Below, one piece after another: positions 1-8,031 of a stretch of DNA of 64,000 bases. Position numbers and translations under genes: made by a program. The stretch covers positions 1 to 64,000 of the forward strand of contig NZ_SMYZ01000041.1 in assembly GCF_004919685.1 (NCBI RefSeq). The letters are read 5' to 3'. How positions within the stretch are numbered: the stretch's first letter is position 1; every line of letters begins with the position of its first letter. The stretch is from Mesorhizobium norvegicum (lineage in GTDB: Bacteria; Pseudomonadota; Alphaproteobacteria; Rhizobiales; Rhizobiaceae). Under the pieces are notes generated by a model. The model had not been told where the DNA came from. It saw nothing but the letters and a program-made list of their open reading frames with translations, and ran no database searches.

Positions 1-45
1 TCGGCTGGACACCGGCAGGCGGATGAGGGGCGGCGCCGGCCGTTG
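1..45. repeat. Edge of a dispersed intergenic repeat (probable)
   Basis: The stretch around 13-37 (ggcaggcggatgagggg followed by cggcgcc) looks like one end of an intergenic repeat that I remember as frequent between rhizobial, especially Mesorhizobium, genes. It is cut by the window edge, so only one arm is visible. The assignment rests on memory of that repeat, not on a second copy inside this window. Confidence 0.3.
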
Positions 46-76
46 GAGGATACCATGCATTGGCGTCGAATTGTTG

Positions 77-253
77 CTACAGAGTATTTGGCAACGCTTC
101 GATCACCCTAAGCAGCTTCGCATTCGGCTTTGGGGGGTGCTCCAGCAAATCCAGGATAAGCGCGAAATCGGGAGCAGATACTCTCACGACTTCGGTCGCA
201 TTGATCGAAATCTGCGGCTTATACCCTGTCTTGGTGTCGATGAGTTTCGACAT
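77..253 (-). CDS. Short DUF1778/TacA-like antitoxin C-terminal protein
   Basis: This 58-residue ORF starts at ATG 253 with AAGGA six bases upstream and lies 19 nt downstream of the CobW-type gene on the same strand. Residues 22-50 (VRVSAPDFALILDLLEHPP then KPNAKLL) match the C-terminal tail of DUF1778 antitoxins, the part that normally wraps the GNAT toxin (established for the TacA family). The usual N-terminal ribbon-helix-helix DNA-binding part is missing and is replaced by about 20 unrelated residues. No toxin gene is seen in the 76 bases left of it. It may be a remnant or a stand-alone toxin-neutralising peptide; I cannot tell which. Confidence 0.5.
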   Translation of the reverse strand: MSKLIDTKTGYKPQISINATEVVRVSAPDFALILDLLEHPPKPNAKLLRVIEALPNTL

Positions 254-272
254 CTCTGTCCTTAGTCAATGG

Positions 273-1328
273 TTAGGCCACCTGGCAGGCGTCGAAGCTC
301 TTCTTCAGCCGTTCGGCGTCGAGTTCACGGCCGATGAACACCAGCCGGCTCTCGTGCTTTTCGCCGTCTTTCCAGGCGCGCTGGTGGTCGCCCTCGATGA
401 TCATGTGGACGCCCTGGATGACATAGCGCTCATCATCGCCTTTCAAGGCAATGATGCCTTTCAGCCGCAGGATGTTGGGGCCTTCCATCTGGGTGATCTT
501 CTCGATCCACGGGAAGAACTTCTTCGGGTCCATCTCGCCGCCGCGCAGCGACACCGACTGCACCGTCACGTCATGGATGTCGGAAGCATGCGCGTGATGG
601 TGGTGGTCGTGCCCGTCATGATCGTGGTGATGATGATCGTGGCCGTCATGGTCATCATGGTCGTGATCGTCATGCCCTTCGAGGAAATGCGGATCGTTTT
701 CCAGCGCCCGCGACAGGTCGAAGGCACCGCGGTCGAGCACTTCGGACAGGGCGACGCCGGCGCGGGTGGTGCGATGGATCTTCGCCGCCGGGTTGATGGC
801 ACGGATCGTCGCCTCGACCTTGGCGAGCTCTTCGGGGGTGACGAGATCGGTCTTGTTGAGCACGACGACGTCGGCGAAGGCGATCTGGTCCTCGGCTTCC
901 CTGGAATCCTTGAGCCGCAGCGGCAGGTGCTTGGCGTCGACCAGCGCCACCACCGCATCGAGCCTGGTCTTGGAGCGCACGTCGTCATCCATGAAGAAGG
1001 TCTGCGCCACCGGCACCGGATCGGCGAGCCCGGTGGTCTCGACGACGATGGCGTCGAAGCGGCCGGGGCGGCGCATCAGGCCCTCGACGACACGGATCAG
1101 GTCGCCGCGCACGGTACAGCAGACGCAGCCATTGTTCATCTCGTAGATTTCCTCGTCGGATTCCACGATCAGGTCGTTGTCGATGCCGATTTCGCCGAAC
1201 TCGTTGACGATGACGGCGTAGCGCTTGCCGTGGTTTTCCGACAGGATGCGGTTGAGCAGCGTCGTCTTGCCGGCGCCGAGATAGCCGGTGAGAACGGTTA
1301 CGGGGATCTGCGTCTGTGCGTCGCTCAT
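273..1328 (-). CDS. CobW/COG0523 family G3E GTPase, probable metal chaperone
   Basis: A 351-residue G3E GTPase of the family that delivers or manages metals such as zinc or cobalt. The Walker A motif GYLGAGKTT is at residues 15-23, the family CxCC metal-binding motif (GCVCC) at 67-71, and the guanine-specificity NKTD motif near 157. A linker at about 218-250 is almost entirely His and Asp (HDHHHH-type repeats), a plausible metal-binding hinge before the C-terminal CobW_C domain. I start at ATG 1328 (MSDAQTQ) because an upstream in-frame extension to 1439 is not conserved-looking and the family starts just before the P-loop. The metal is not readable from sequence; no Zur box was recognised upstream. 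Confidence 0.9.
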   Translation of the reverse strand: MSDAQTQIPVTVLTGYLGAGKTTLLNRILSENHGKRYAVIVNEFGEIGIDNDLIVESDEEIYEMNNGCVCCTVRGDLIRVVEGLMRRPGRFDAIVVETTGLADPVPVAQTFFMDDDVRSKTRLDAVVALVDAKHLPLRLKDSREAEDQIAFADVVVLNKTDLVTPEELAKVEATIRAINPAAKIHRTTRAGVALSEVLDRGAFDLSRALENDPHFLEGHDDHDHDDHDGHDHHHHDHDGHDHHHHAHASDIHDVTVQSVSLRGGEMDPKKFFPWIEKITQMEGPNILRLKGIIALKGDDERYVIQGVHMIIEGDHQRAWKDGEKHESRLVFIGRELDAERLKKSFDACQVA

Positions 1329-1530
1329 GGCTTGCCTCGAAGGTGCTGGGCCGCGAAAAATCCGGCCCTCGAAAAAGGGATTGTCGGTTCCATATAGGAT
1401 GTGTGCCGGGCTTTTGCACGAGGCAAACCGATGGGCCAAACAGGCTTGCCGACATTACCGAATTTTGACTGGCGAGAGCCGCTGTGACCGCCTAGATCAG
1501 GACGCGGGAGGCCAATTCGAGAGGCAAGAT

Positions 1531-2277
1531 ATGTCCTGCAAGCCATCCTCCTTCTCATTGAGCCGGCGCCAGGCGCTCGGTTTGATCGCGATCACCGCCG
1601 GCGGCGGTGCCTTCCTGCCGGCCTCGGCAATGGCAACCCAGTCTTCGGCTACCCAGGCCTCGCTCTATGCCGGACTGGCCCTGTTCGAAACCGGCACCGG
1701 CGTGTGCGCCATTACGCCTGAAGTGACCGAGGGACCGTTCTATTTCGACCCGAAACTCGAACGTGCCGATGTCACCGAGGGCAAGAAGGGCATAGCCCTT
1801 GACGTTCGGCTGCAGGTCGTCGACGCGGCCTGCCGCCCGCTTGCCGGCGCCCGTGTCGACATCTGGCATTGCGATGCACAAGGTGCCTATTCCGGCTATC
1901 CGGGACAGGGTGACGGCCGGGACATCGACACGTCGGGCCAGACCTTCCTGCGCGGCTGGCAGAAGACCGATGCAAGCGGCATCGTTTCCTTCGCCACCAT
2001 CTATCCCGGCTGGTATCGCGGCCGCACCACCCATATCCATTTCAAGGTCTTCCCCGACGACAGTTCGATGATGACCGGCCAGTTGTTTTTCCCCGACAGC
2101 CTCAGCGAGCAGATCTTCGCCTCTGTCGCACCCTACAATGACCGGCCCGGCAAGCGCGACACCTCGAATGCCGCGGACGGCATCGCCAGGCAGGCCGGAC
2201 CGCAGTCGCAGGCCGCATTGCGCGAGGTGGAGGATGCCTATCAGGCGCTGATGATCGTCGCGGTGAAGCCCGGTTGA
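1531..2277 (+). CDS. Intradiol ring-cleavage dioxygenase, Tat-exported
   Basis: A 248-residue protein of the protocatechuate 3,4-dioxygenase-beta-like family, which opens catechol rings between the two hydroxyls using non-heme Fe(III). The core reads ITPEVTEGPFY, then VDIWHCDAQGAYSGY and GWYRGRTTHIHF, giving the two Tyr and two His expected as iron ligands. The N-terminus SRRQALGL plus a hydrophobic stretch ending in ASA is a twin-arginine signal, so it probably acts in the periplasm, unlike the cytoplasmic beta-ketoadipate enzymes. Start ATG 1531 has GAGGCAAG just upstream; longer in-frame starts give no plausible leader. No other aromatic-catabolism gene is adjacent, so the substrate is unknown. 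Confidence 0.88.
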   Translation: MSCKPSSFSLSRRQALGLIAITAGGGAFLPASAMATQSSATQASLYAGLALFETGTGVCAITPEVTEGPFYFDPKLERADVTEGKKGIALDVRLQVVDAACRPLAGARVDIWHCDAQGAYSGYPGQGDGRDIDTSGQTFLRGWQKTDASGIVSFATIYPGWYRGRTTHIHFKVFPDDSSMMTGQLFFPDSLSEQIFASVAPYNDRPGKRDTSNAADGIARQAGPQSQAALREVEDAYQALMIVAVKPG

Positions 2278-2494
2278 GCGGCATTCCCTCACCCACCTTG
2301 CTCGCGACGAAAACTCCGGCCGCGAAAACTCGTTTGTCATCTAACTGAAATAAACATCTGGCATTAGCCACGGCGGACACCACAATGCTTGCCGGCAAAG
2401 CTGTTTGAAGCTCCGGAATCTTTTTGATCGTCGATTGCCAACCGGCCGGCTGTCTCTATGCTGCCCGCACCGGTACGGCCGAAGAGGGATGACC

Positions 2495-2965
2495 ATGGCC
2501 AAGGCGGACAAGACTGCGACAATGAGCCGGCTGCATTCGGCGGCAAGACTGGCAAGAACCGCGCTGGCGGCTCGGCTCCTGGCGCACGGCTTCTATGCCG
2601 GCCAGGACCAGATCATGCTGGCGCTCGACCGCGAGGATGGCCAGACGCCTGGCAATCTTGCCGGCCGCCTCGGCGTGCGTCCGCCCACCATCACCAAGAC
2701 CATCAACCGGCTGCAGGCCCAAGGTTTCCTGGAAAAGCGCGCCTCGTCGGCCGATGCTCGCCAGGCGCATATTTTCCTCACCGATACAGGCCGCGACATT
2801 ATCCACGCCATCGAGAAATCGGTGAAGAAGACCGAGAAGCAGGCGCTGAAGGGCCTCGACAAGAAGGACCAGAAGGCGCTGTTCAAGCTGCTTGCCCGCA
2901 TCGAGGCCAACCTTTCCAATGAGGAACTGGTGCTCATCGACGACGACGCCGAGACGGACGACTGA
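2495..2965 (+). CDS. MarR-family transcriptional regulator
   Basis: A 156-residue winged-helix protein. The recognition-helix region reads GNLAGRLGVRPPTITKTINRLQAQGFLEKR, followed by the wing with a conserved DARQAHIFLTDTG, typical of MarR dimers that repress efflux or aromatic-catabolism genes. The C-terminus is acidic. Two starts are possible: ATG 2489 sits almost on the GAAGAGG sequence, while ATG 2495 has better spacing, so 2495 is preferred. It stands alone between the dioxygenase and a convergent AraC gene; the target is not evident. Confidence 0.88.
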   Translation: MAKADKTATMSRLHSAARLARTALAARLLAHGFYAGQDQIMLALDREDGQTPGNLAGRLGVRPPTITKTINRLQAQGFLEKRASSADARQAHIFLTDTGRDIIHAIEKSVKKTEKQALKGLDKKDQKALFKLLARIEANLSNEELVLIDDDAETDD

Positions 2966-2987
2966 TCGCCCGATCCCGCGACTACGA

Positions 2988-3860
2988 TCAGGCCGCCATC
3001 GCGGCGGATCCGTGGATCAGCGACGACCAGCGCCCCGGCGTCATGCCGAACGCTTTCTTGAATTGCCTGATGAAATGGCTCTGGTCGCTGAAGCCGGCTT
3101 CGATGGCGATCTGCGCCAATGGCTCGCCGGCGGCGATCATCCGCCGCGCGCGCTGAAGCCGGCGCATCACCAGGAAGCGATGCGGACTGGTTGAGAAAGC
3201 GGCGCGGAAATGCCGTGACAAGGCATAGCGGTCGAGCCCGGTTATCACTTCCAGTTCGTCGGAACGCACCGGCCGGGTCAGGTTTTCCGTGAGATAGTCG
3301 CGCGCCAGTGCAGCCGCCCGCCACGCCGTCCGGGTCATCGGCTTCGTCGGTTGGCCGGCATGCCGTGTCAGGCTTTGCATCAGTTGCGTCAGGAAGTCGT
3401 CGACGAACAATTCGTCGAGTTCCTGCTCCAGCGGCCCCAGCGCTGAAAGCAGCGTTGCGCAGAAGGCGGCGTCCGTCACCACGCCATCCCTGACAAAAGG
3501 CAGCGACATGCCGCCAAGGCAGTCGAGCATCAGCGACGGCTCCAGGTAGAGCATTCGGTAGCGCAGGCCGTCCTCGGTGCCGGCGCCGCCGTCATGCAAT
3601 TCGTCGGGATGCAGCACGATGATCTGTCCGGGCAGGCTGTGGCGCGCAGCGCCGAGATAGCGAAACGTCTGCACCCCGTGCAGCGTCACCCCGATCGCAT
3701 AGGTGTCGTGGCGATGCAGGTCGAAGGCGCTGCCATGGAAGCGCGCCTCGATCCGCTCCATGCCGGCGGGATCGCGGGCGGAGATGATGCAGTTTTCCGC
3801 CGCATCGACGCACAAACGTCCAAGACCTTGGAGGGCCTGGCTGTCTAGATCGTGCGACAT
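2988..3860 (-). CDS. AraC-family transcriptional regulator
   Basis: A 290-residue regulator with an N-terminal AraC-type cupin (FDLHRHDTYAIGV, residues about 50-62) and a C-terminal double helix-turn-helix (LEVITGLDRYALSRHFRAAF, then IAIEAGFSDQSHFIRQFKKAFG). Start ATG 3860 has GGAGAC four bases upstream. It is divergent from the DUF2000 gene with only 50 bases between the starts, so it may control that gene; regulators of this layout commonly neighbour LysE exporters or DUF2000 proteins. The ligand is unknown. Confidence 0.9.
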   Translation of the reverse strand: MSHDLDSQALQGLGRLCVDAAENCIISARDPAGMERIEARFHGSAFDLHRHDTYAIGVTLHGVQTFRYLGAARHSLPGQIIVLHPDELHDGGAGTEDGLRYRMLYLEPSLMLDCLGGMSLPFVRDGVVTDAAFCATLLSALGPLEQELDELFVDDFLTQLMQSLTRHAGQPTKPMTRTAWRAAALARDYLTENLTRPVRSDELEVITGLDRYALSRHFRAAFSTSPHRFLVMRRLQRARRMIAAGEPLAQIAIEAGFSDQSHFIRQFKKAFGMTPGRWSSLIHGSAAMAA

Positions 3861-3910
3861 CGTCTCCTTCAGCCTCGCATTGGGGCACAAGCTCGAATGG
3901 TCAATGTCTC

Positions 3911-4318
3911 ATGTTCGATACGAAATTTGCAATCGTGCTCAGGGAAGATCTGCCGGTCTGGCAGAAACTCAACGTCACCGCCTTTCTGACCAGCGGCATC
4001 GTCGCCCAGTTTCCGGACATCATCGGCGAGCCCTATGGCGACCGCGCCGGCAATCTCTACAATCCGCTGTCGATCCAGCCGGTCATCGTGCTGTCGGTCG
4101 ACCAGGCGACGCTGGGCACCATCCACCGGCGCACGCTGGAGCGTGGCGTGACCACCTCGCTCTATGTCGAAGAGATGTTCGCGACCGGCTTTGACGCGGC
4201 CAACCGCGCCGTCTTCGCCGAATTCGCGCCTGAAGACGCCAAGGTGGTCGGTATTGCGATGCGCGCCGACAAGAAGCTGGTCGACAAGATCACCAAGGGC
4301 GCCCGCATGCAGGTATAG
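3911..4318 (+). CDS. DUF2000 family protein
   Basis: A 135-residue protein matching DUF2000, a family with a peptidyl-tRNA-hydrolase-like fold and no established reaction. Recognisable stretches are KFAIVLREDLPVWQKLNVTAF near the N-terminus and IHRRTLERGVTTSLYVEEMF in the middle. It is divergent from the AraC regulator and meets the efflux gene tail to tail, leaving six bases between stops. Function cannot be inferred beyond a likely link with the AraC regulator. Confidence 0.8.
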   Translation: MFDTKFAIVLREDLPVWQKLNVTAFLTSGIVAQFPDIIGEPYGDRAGNLYNPLSIQPVIVLSVDQATLGTIHRRTLERGVTTSLYVEEMFATGFDAANRAVFAEFAPEDAKVVGIAMRADKKLVDKITKGARMQV

Positions 4319-4324
4319 GGATAC

Positions 4325-5569
4325 TCAATCGGTTGGCTGCCGCCGATCAAGAAGAGCGGCATAAAGTGCCGCCAACAACGCGAGTGCCGCCGATATCAGC
4401 ATCATGACGAACAGCGCATAGATCGAATCTGCAAGGAACAGACCGGCGATGGAGGCTATGAGTGCCCCACCACCGATCCGCATTGCGGCGGCCAGTCCTG
4501 CGGCGGTGCCAACCAGATCCGGCCGTACCGACAAGGCGCCGCTGTTGGCGGCAGGCATGGTCAATCCATTGCCGATGCCGATGAACACGCAAGGTCCAAA
4601 GAAGACCAGAACGTGAGTGATGCCAAAGCTTGACAGGACCAGGCCGACCGACAGTCCCACGCAAGTCAGGAGGCGCGCAAAAACAAGTGTGGCGCTCAGC
4701 GACGTCTTCGAGGCGTAACGCCCGGCCAGATAGCTGCCGAGAATGAACCCGGTAGGAACCAACCCCATGTAAAGGCCGAGCTTCGCGCTTGACCCGCCGA
4801 GCGCGTCACCGACAACCAATGGGGCTCCTCCCAGGAACACATAAAGCACGCCCATCGAAGAGGCCATGCACAGGGTGTAGGCCCAAAACCGCCCCGAACT
4901 TAGCAGCAGCCCATATGAGGCAAGGTAGTTCCTATGGGATCTCGACAATGGGGAGGCTGTTCTTCTGAGCTCGCGCGCGGACAAGGCGAAGGTGGCTGCA
5001 CCGAGTATCGCAAAGACAACGAAGCTTGACCGCCACCCGAACAGTTCGTCCAGTGACCCACCAAACAAAGGACCGACCATGGGTGCAAGCGCCCACCCCA
5101 TGGCGAGATAACCAAATTTGCTGGCGGCTTCGCGCTCATCGGATGTCTCCTTGATGATGACCAGAGCGACGGAATAGCAGGGGCCAATACACGCCTGCAT
5201 CGCGCGAAACAAAAGGAAAGTGCCGATATTGGGGGCCAGAGCGCAGCCGATGGACGCCGCAACAAAGATCGAGAGAGATGTCAGGACGACCGGCCTGCGC
5301 CCAAATCGGTCTGATATTGCGCCTCCGATGGCCTCTATGACGGCGGTGATGATCGCAAAGCCGGCAACCGACAGATTGACCAATGCGAAATCGGCTTGGA
5401 ACGTTGCGGCAATGTTCGGCAGCGACGGCAAAATCATGTTCACCGGCAACACTGCAAGAGCCGAAAGCAGGATAAGGGTAATTGGTCGGGGTGGAGCAGC
5501 GGGTTCGGAGACCATCATTCTCCCTGATATGTCTGTGCCCGGACTCCGAATGGGATTATCGCTCGCCAT
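4325..5569 (-). CDS. Bcr/CflA-type MFS drug-efflux transporter
   Basis: About 414 residues with some 12 hydrophobic segments. The first helix LSALAVLPVNMILPSLPNIAA and the loop DRFGRRPVVLTSL between helices 2 and 3 are typical of the Bcr/CflA 12-TM drug:proton antiporters of the inner membrane. Start choice is uncertain: ATG 5569 is used here, but ATG 5518/5515 sit directly behind an AGGGAG sequence and give the usual family length near 398. The 5' region carries a leader mini-ORF and an intrinsic terminator (separate entries), suggesting control by attenuation. Substrate unknown. Confidence 0.85.
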   Translation of the reverse strand: MASDNPIRSPGTDISGRMMVSEPAAPPRPITLILLSALAVLPVNMILPSLPNIAATFQADFALVNLSVAGFAIITAVIEAIGGAISDRFGRRPVVLTSLSIFVAASIGCALAPNIGTFLLFRAMQACIGPCYSVALVIIKETSDEREAASKFGYLAMGWALAPMVGPLFGGSLDELFGWRSSFVVFAILGAATFALSARELRRTASPLSRSHRNYLASYGLLLSSGRFWAYTLCMASSMGVLYVFLGGAPLVVGDALGGSSAKLGLYMGLVPTGFILGSYLAGRYASKTSLSATLVFARLLTCVGLSVGLVLSSFGITHVLVFFGPCVFIGIGNGLTMPAANSGALSVRPDLVGTAAGLAAAMRIGGGALIASIAGLFLADSIYALFVMMLISAALALLAALYAALLDRRQPTD

Positions 5570-5634
5570 GATCTCGTTCGCCTTGTCGGTGGGATTAAAG
5601 TGAGGTCTGACGAGGCGGCCCAAATTCCGGGCAT

Positions 5635-5658
5635 AAAAAAAGGCCCCGTCAGGAGCCT
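5635..5658 (-). terminator. Intrinsic terminator in the efflux-gene leader (attenuator)
   Basis: Read on the minus strand this is AGGCTCC, loop TGAC, GGGGCCT, followed by a run of T (7 in total, 5641-5635). The stem is seven pairs with one G-T wobble. It lies 66 bases upstream of the efflux gene start used here, on the same strand, so it would stop transcripts before the gene unless relieved. GCTCCT in its 5' arm (5656-5651) is exactly complementary to AGGAGC (5716-5711) of the leader ribosome-binding site. Confidence 0.65.
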
Positions 5659-5665
5659 GCTTACC

Positions 5666-5712
5666 GCGCATGGGTGCTTTCGCCGGATGGTTACACCATC
5701 CTGCCCATGCGC
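5666..5712 (-). promoter_or_regulatory. Nested leader hairpin
   Basis: Two perfect nested stems: an outer 9-pair stem (5666-5674 with 5704-5712) and an inner 7-pair stem with a 3-base loop (5685-5691 with 5695-5701). The outer stem contains the ATG of the mini-ORF and touches its ribosome-binding site; the inner stem contains its stop codon. It lies directly upstream of the terminator at 5635-5658, which fits a switching leader RNA. I matched it to no riboswitch class that I know. Confidence 0.6.
5691..5708 (-). CDS. Putative five-residue leader peptide MGRMV
   Basis: ATG 5708 is preceded by AAAGGAGCGC, a strong though closely spaced ribosome-binding site, and reads Met-Gly-Arg-Met-Val-stop. 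It is embedded in a nested hairpin and followed by an intrinsic terminator ahead of the efflux gene. A ribosome paused on so short an ORF would disrupt the outer stem and could free the binding-site AGGAGC to pair with the terminator. This is inference from structure; no family match is possible for five residues. Confidence 0.4.
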   Translation of the reverse strand: MGRMV

Positions 5713-5755
5713 TCCTTTACTACGATCAAAGCGATTGCGATGTTCATGGCATCAG

Positions 5756-5785
5756 AGCTAGGCGCAAAAGGTGCATGTCGTCAAG
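5756..5785 (-). promoter_or_regulatory. Candidate housekeeping promoter for the efflux leader
   Basis: On the minus strand CTTGAC (5785-5780), an excellent rhizobial -35 element, is followed after 18 bases by CTAGCT (5761-5756), a moderate -10. Transcription would begin about 5749, some 30 bases ahead of the leader ribosome-binding site. The -10 is weak, so this remains a guess. Confidence 0.3.
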
Positions 5786-5996
5786 GCAGCATGCTTGCGA
5801 CGTCGATCAACAACAGAAACTGTGCATGTGCTGCCCTGAGGTCTGACCCGAGCGGGGCAGTGGTTTTGTGGCTATGCAAGACGAGGGCTGGCTAAGCCTG
5901 TCGACGCGTCTTGTTGTGCCAGACGCTTTTGGCTTGCCGGCAAGCGACAATTCCCGCAAAGGTGGGCTCCAGCCCAGCTTCCCACCCGGCCTGCAA
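5786..5996. other. Intergenic segment with no gene recognised
   Basis: Together with the leader elements, 5570-5996 is a gap of more than 400 bases between the efflux gene and the EamA remnant. Apart from the leader structures and the promoter candidate described separately I see no coding signal here; short open frames lack plausible starts or family resemblance. Confidence 0.4.
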
Positions 5997-6931
5997 GTGA
6001 GTGCTCCCCAAAGACATGTAGAAAGCGCGACGCCCCCGGTGGCGATTCTGTGCATGCTTTCCACCTATGTCTTCTTCACCTTCCTCGACACCAGCAGCAA
6101 ATACCTCGTGCTTGCCGACGTCTCGGTGCTGATCGTCGCCTGGGTGCGCTTTGCCGTGCATGTGGTGCTGGTCGGCACGCTGCTGCGCGGCTGGCGCCAA
6201 CCGGTGCGGTTTCGCCCGGTCAACCTGCCGGCACATGTCCTGCGCGGCCTGTTCCTGTTCGGCTCGACCATCTTCAACATTCTGGCGCTGCGGTCCCTGC
6301 AACTGGCCGAGACCACCTCGATCTATTTCTTCGGGCCGATGGTGATCACGGCACTGGCCGGTCCGCTGCTTGGCGAGTGGGCCGGCTGGCGGCGCTGGCT
6401 GGCGATCCTGGCGGCCTTTGCCGGTGTCCTCATCATCACCCGGCCGGGCGTCGGCGTTTTCGGCATCGGGCATCTCTTCGCTCTCGGCTCGATGCTGTCG
6501 AACTGCTTCTACGTCATCATGACGCGCCGCATGTCGGCAACCGAGACGTCGGAGAGCCTCATCCTGTTCTCGGCGCTGGCGCCGGCGCTGCTGTTGTTGC
6601 CGTTGCTGCCGTTTTCGTTTTCCCTGCCGCATGACGGCTGGCACTGGTTCGTGCTGCTGATGCTCGGCGTGTTCGGCGGCGTCGGCCACTGGTCCAGGCC
6701 TACCGATTGGCGACAACCACGGCCTTGGCGCCCTATCCCTATTCGCAGATGGTGTGGATGATCATTTCCGGCTGGATCGTCTTCAAGCAGTTTCCCGACC
6801 GCTGGACGCTGGTCGGTGCCGCCATCATTGTCGCCAGCGGCCTCTACATCGTCCATCGCGAGCACCGGCTTCGGCTGCAGAGCCGCGCGGCCTCGGATGT
6901 CGAGGCCGAAGCGCTGGCAAAAAAACTTTGA
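5997..6931 (+). pseudogene. EamA/DMT-family permease, frameshifted
   Basis: Ten-helix drug/metabolite-transporter homologue in two frames. The first frame runs from about GTG 5997 (ATG 6054, MLSTYVFF, is also possible) through LGVFGGVGHW near 6692, then becomes nonsense and stops at 6761. The second frame picks up at 6689 with LVQAYRLATTTALAPYPYSQ and continues MVWMIISGWIVFKQFP to the stop at 6931. At the junction CACTGGTCCAG looks like the product of a 4- or 7-base deletion between CTGG repeats. Everything else is intact, so this is either a very recent inactivation or a sequencing error. Confidence 0.75.
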
Positions 6932-7008
6932 TTTGCCCCCGATCGGTGGCATAACGCCGCCTTTAAACAGTTTAGGTCTGGAAATTCAGGTCCGGGGAGC
7001 GCAAGGCG

Positions 7009-8031
7009 CTGGCACAGAAAATCAAGCTTTCGACGATCGCGGATGCGCTCGGCGTGTCCACGGCCACGGTCTCGCTGGCGCTGCGCGACAGCCCTCTGGT
7101 TGCCGGGGCCACCCGTGATCGCATCAAGGAACATGCCCGCGCCATCGGCTATATCTACAACCGGCGCGCCGCCAGCCTGCGCACCTCGCGATCCGGCATT
7201 GTCGGCGTCGTCGTCCACGACATAATGAACCCGTTCTTCGCCGAGATCCTGCGCTCGATCGAAAGCGAGCTCGACCGCAGCCGGCAGACCTTCATCCTGT
7301 CCAACCACTATGATCAGCTCGAAAAGCAGCGCACTTTCATCGATACGCTTTTGCAGCTCGGCGCCGACGGCGTCATCATGTCGCCGGCCATCGGCACACC
7401 GGCTTCCGACATCGTGATGGCCGAGGAGAACGGCCTGCCGGCGGTGCTGATCGCGCGCACCGTGGAAGGCGCCGACGTGCCGGTCTTTCGCGGCGACGAC
7501 TCTTATGGCACAGGCCTCGCCACCAACCATCTGATTTCGCTTGGCCACAAGCGCATCGCCATGATCGGCGGCACCGACCAGACCTCGACCGGCCGCGACC
7601 GCTACCAGGGCTATGTCAACGCCATGGAGGCGGCCGGGCTGGAAGTCAGGCCGTCCTGGCGCATCGCCGGCCCGCGCACCAAGCAGGCCGGCTTCGAGGC
7701 CGCCGGGCAGTTCCTGGCGCTGAAGGACAGACCGACGGCTGCCTGCTGTTGGAACGACCTCGTCGCCATCGGCCTGATGAACGGCATTGCCCGCGCCGGC
7801 CTCGTGCCGGGCGTCGACATCTCCGTCACCGGCTATGACGATCTCGAGGAGGCAGCGATAGCGACGCCCGCCCTGACCACGGTCTGGAACGGCCAACGCG
7901 AGGTTGGCCGCCGCGCCGCCAGCGCGCTGCTCGACAAGCTCAACGGGCAGACGGTGCGGCCTTCGCAGGAATTGATCAAGCCGGAACTGCATGTGCGTCA
8001 GTCGACCGGCAAGCCGGTGGAGCGTGCATGA
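7009..8031 (+). CDS. LacI-family transcriptional regulator, probable CTG start
   Basis: A 340-residue LacI/GalR regulator. The helix-turn-helix reads KLSTIADALGVSTATVSLAL and is followed by the hinge region NRRAASLRTSRSGIVGVV and a periplasmic-binding-protein-like effector domain. The DNA-binding domain is only complete if translation begins at CTG 7009, giving MAQKIKLSTIAD; GGGGAG lies nine bases upstream. No ATG, GTG or TTG occurs in frame between the upstream stop at 6973 and GTG 7054, and starting at 7054 would cut off the first recognition helices. The gene overlaps the dehydrogenase by ATGA and probably regulates it. Confidence 0.82.
   Translation: MAQKIKLSTIADALGVSTATVSLALRDSPLVAGATRDRIKEHARAIGYIYNRRAASLRTSRSGIVGVVVHDIMNPFFAEILRSIESELDRSRQTFILSNHYDQLEKQRTFIDTLLQLGADGVIMSPAIGTPASDIVMAEENGLPAVLIARTVEGADVPVFRGDDSYGTGLATNHLISLGHKRIAMIGGTDQTSTGRDRYQGYVNAMEAAGLEVRPSWRIAGPRTKQAGFEAAGQFLALKDRPTAACCWNDLVAIGLMNGIARAGLVPGVDISVTGYDDLEEAAIATPALTTVWNGQREVGRRAASALLDKLNGQTVRPSQELIKPELHVRQSTGKPVERA

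Noticed and set aside
60..1397. Plus-strand 445-codon frame over the CobW gene
   Set aside because: The repeated Val/Met stretch is the complement of the His/Asp linker; the minus-strand gene is clear.
5635..5720. Known riboswitch (fluoride, guanidine, SAM-II) in the efflux leader
   Set aside because: The conserved cores that I remember for these classes are absent; the mini-ORF plus terminator layout fits better.
7054..8031. LacI gene starting at GTG 7054
   Set aside because: This start would delete half of the helix-turn-helix; the reading frame upstream encodes the missing residues.
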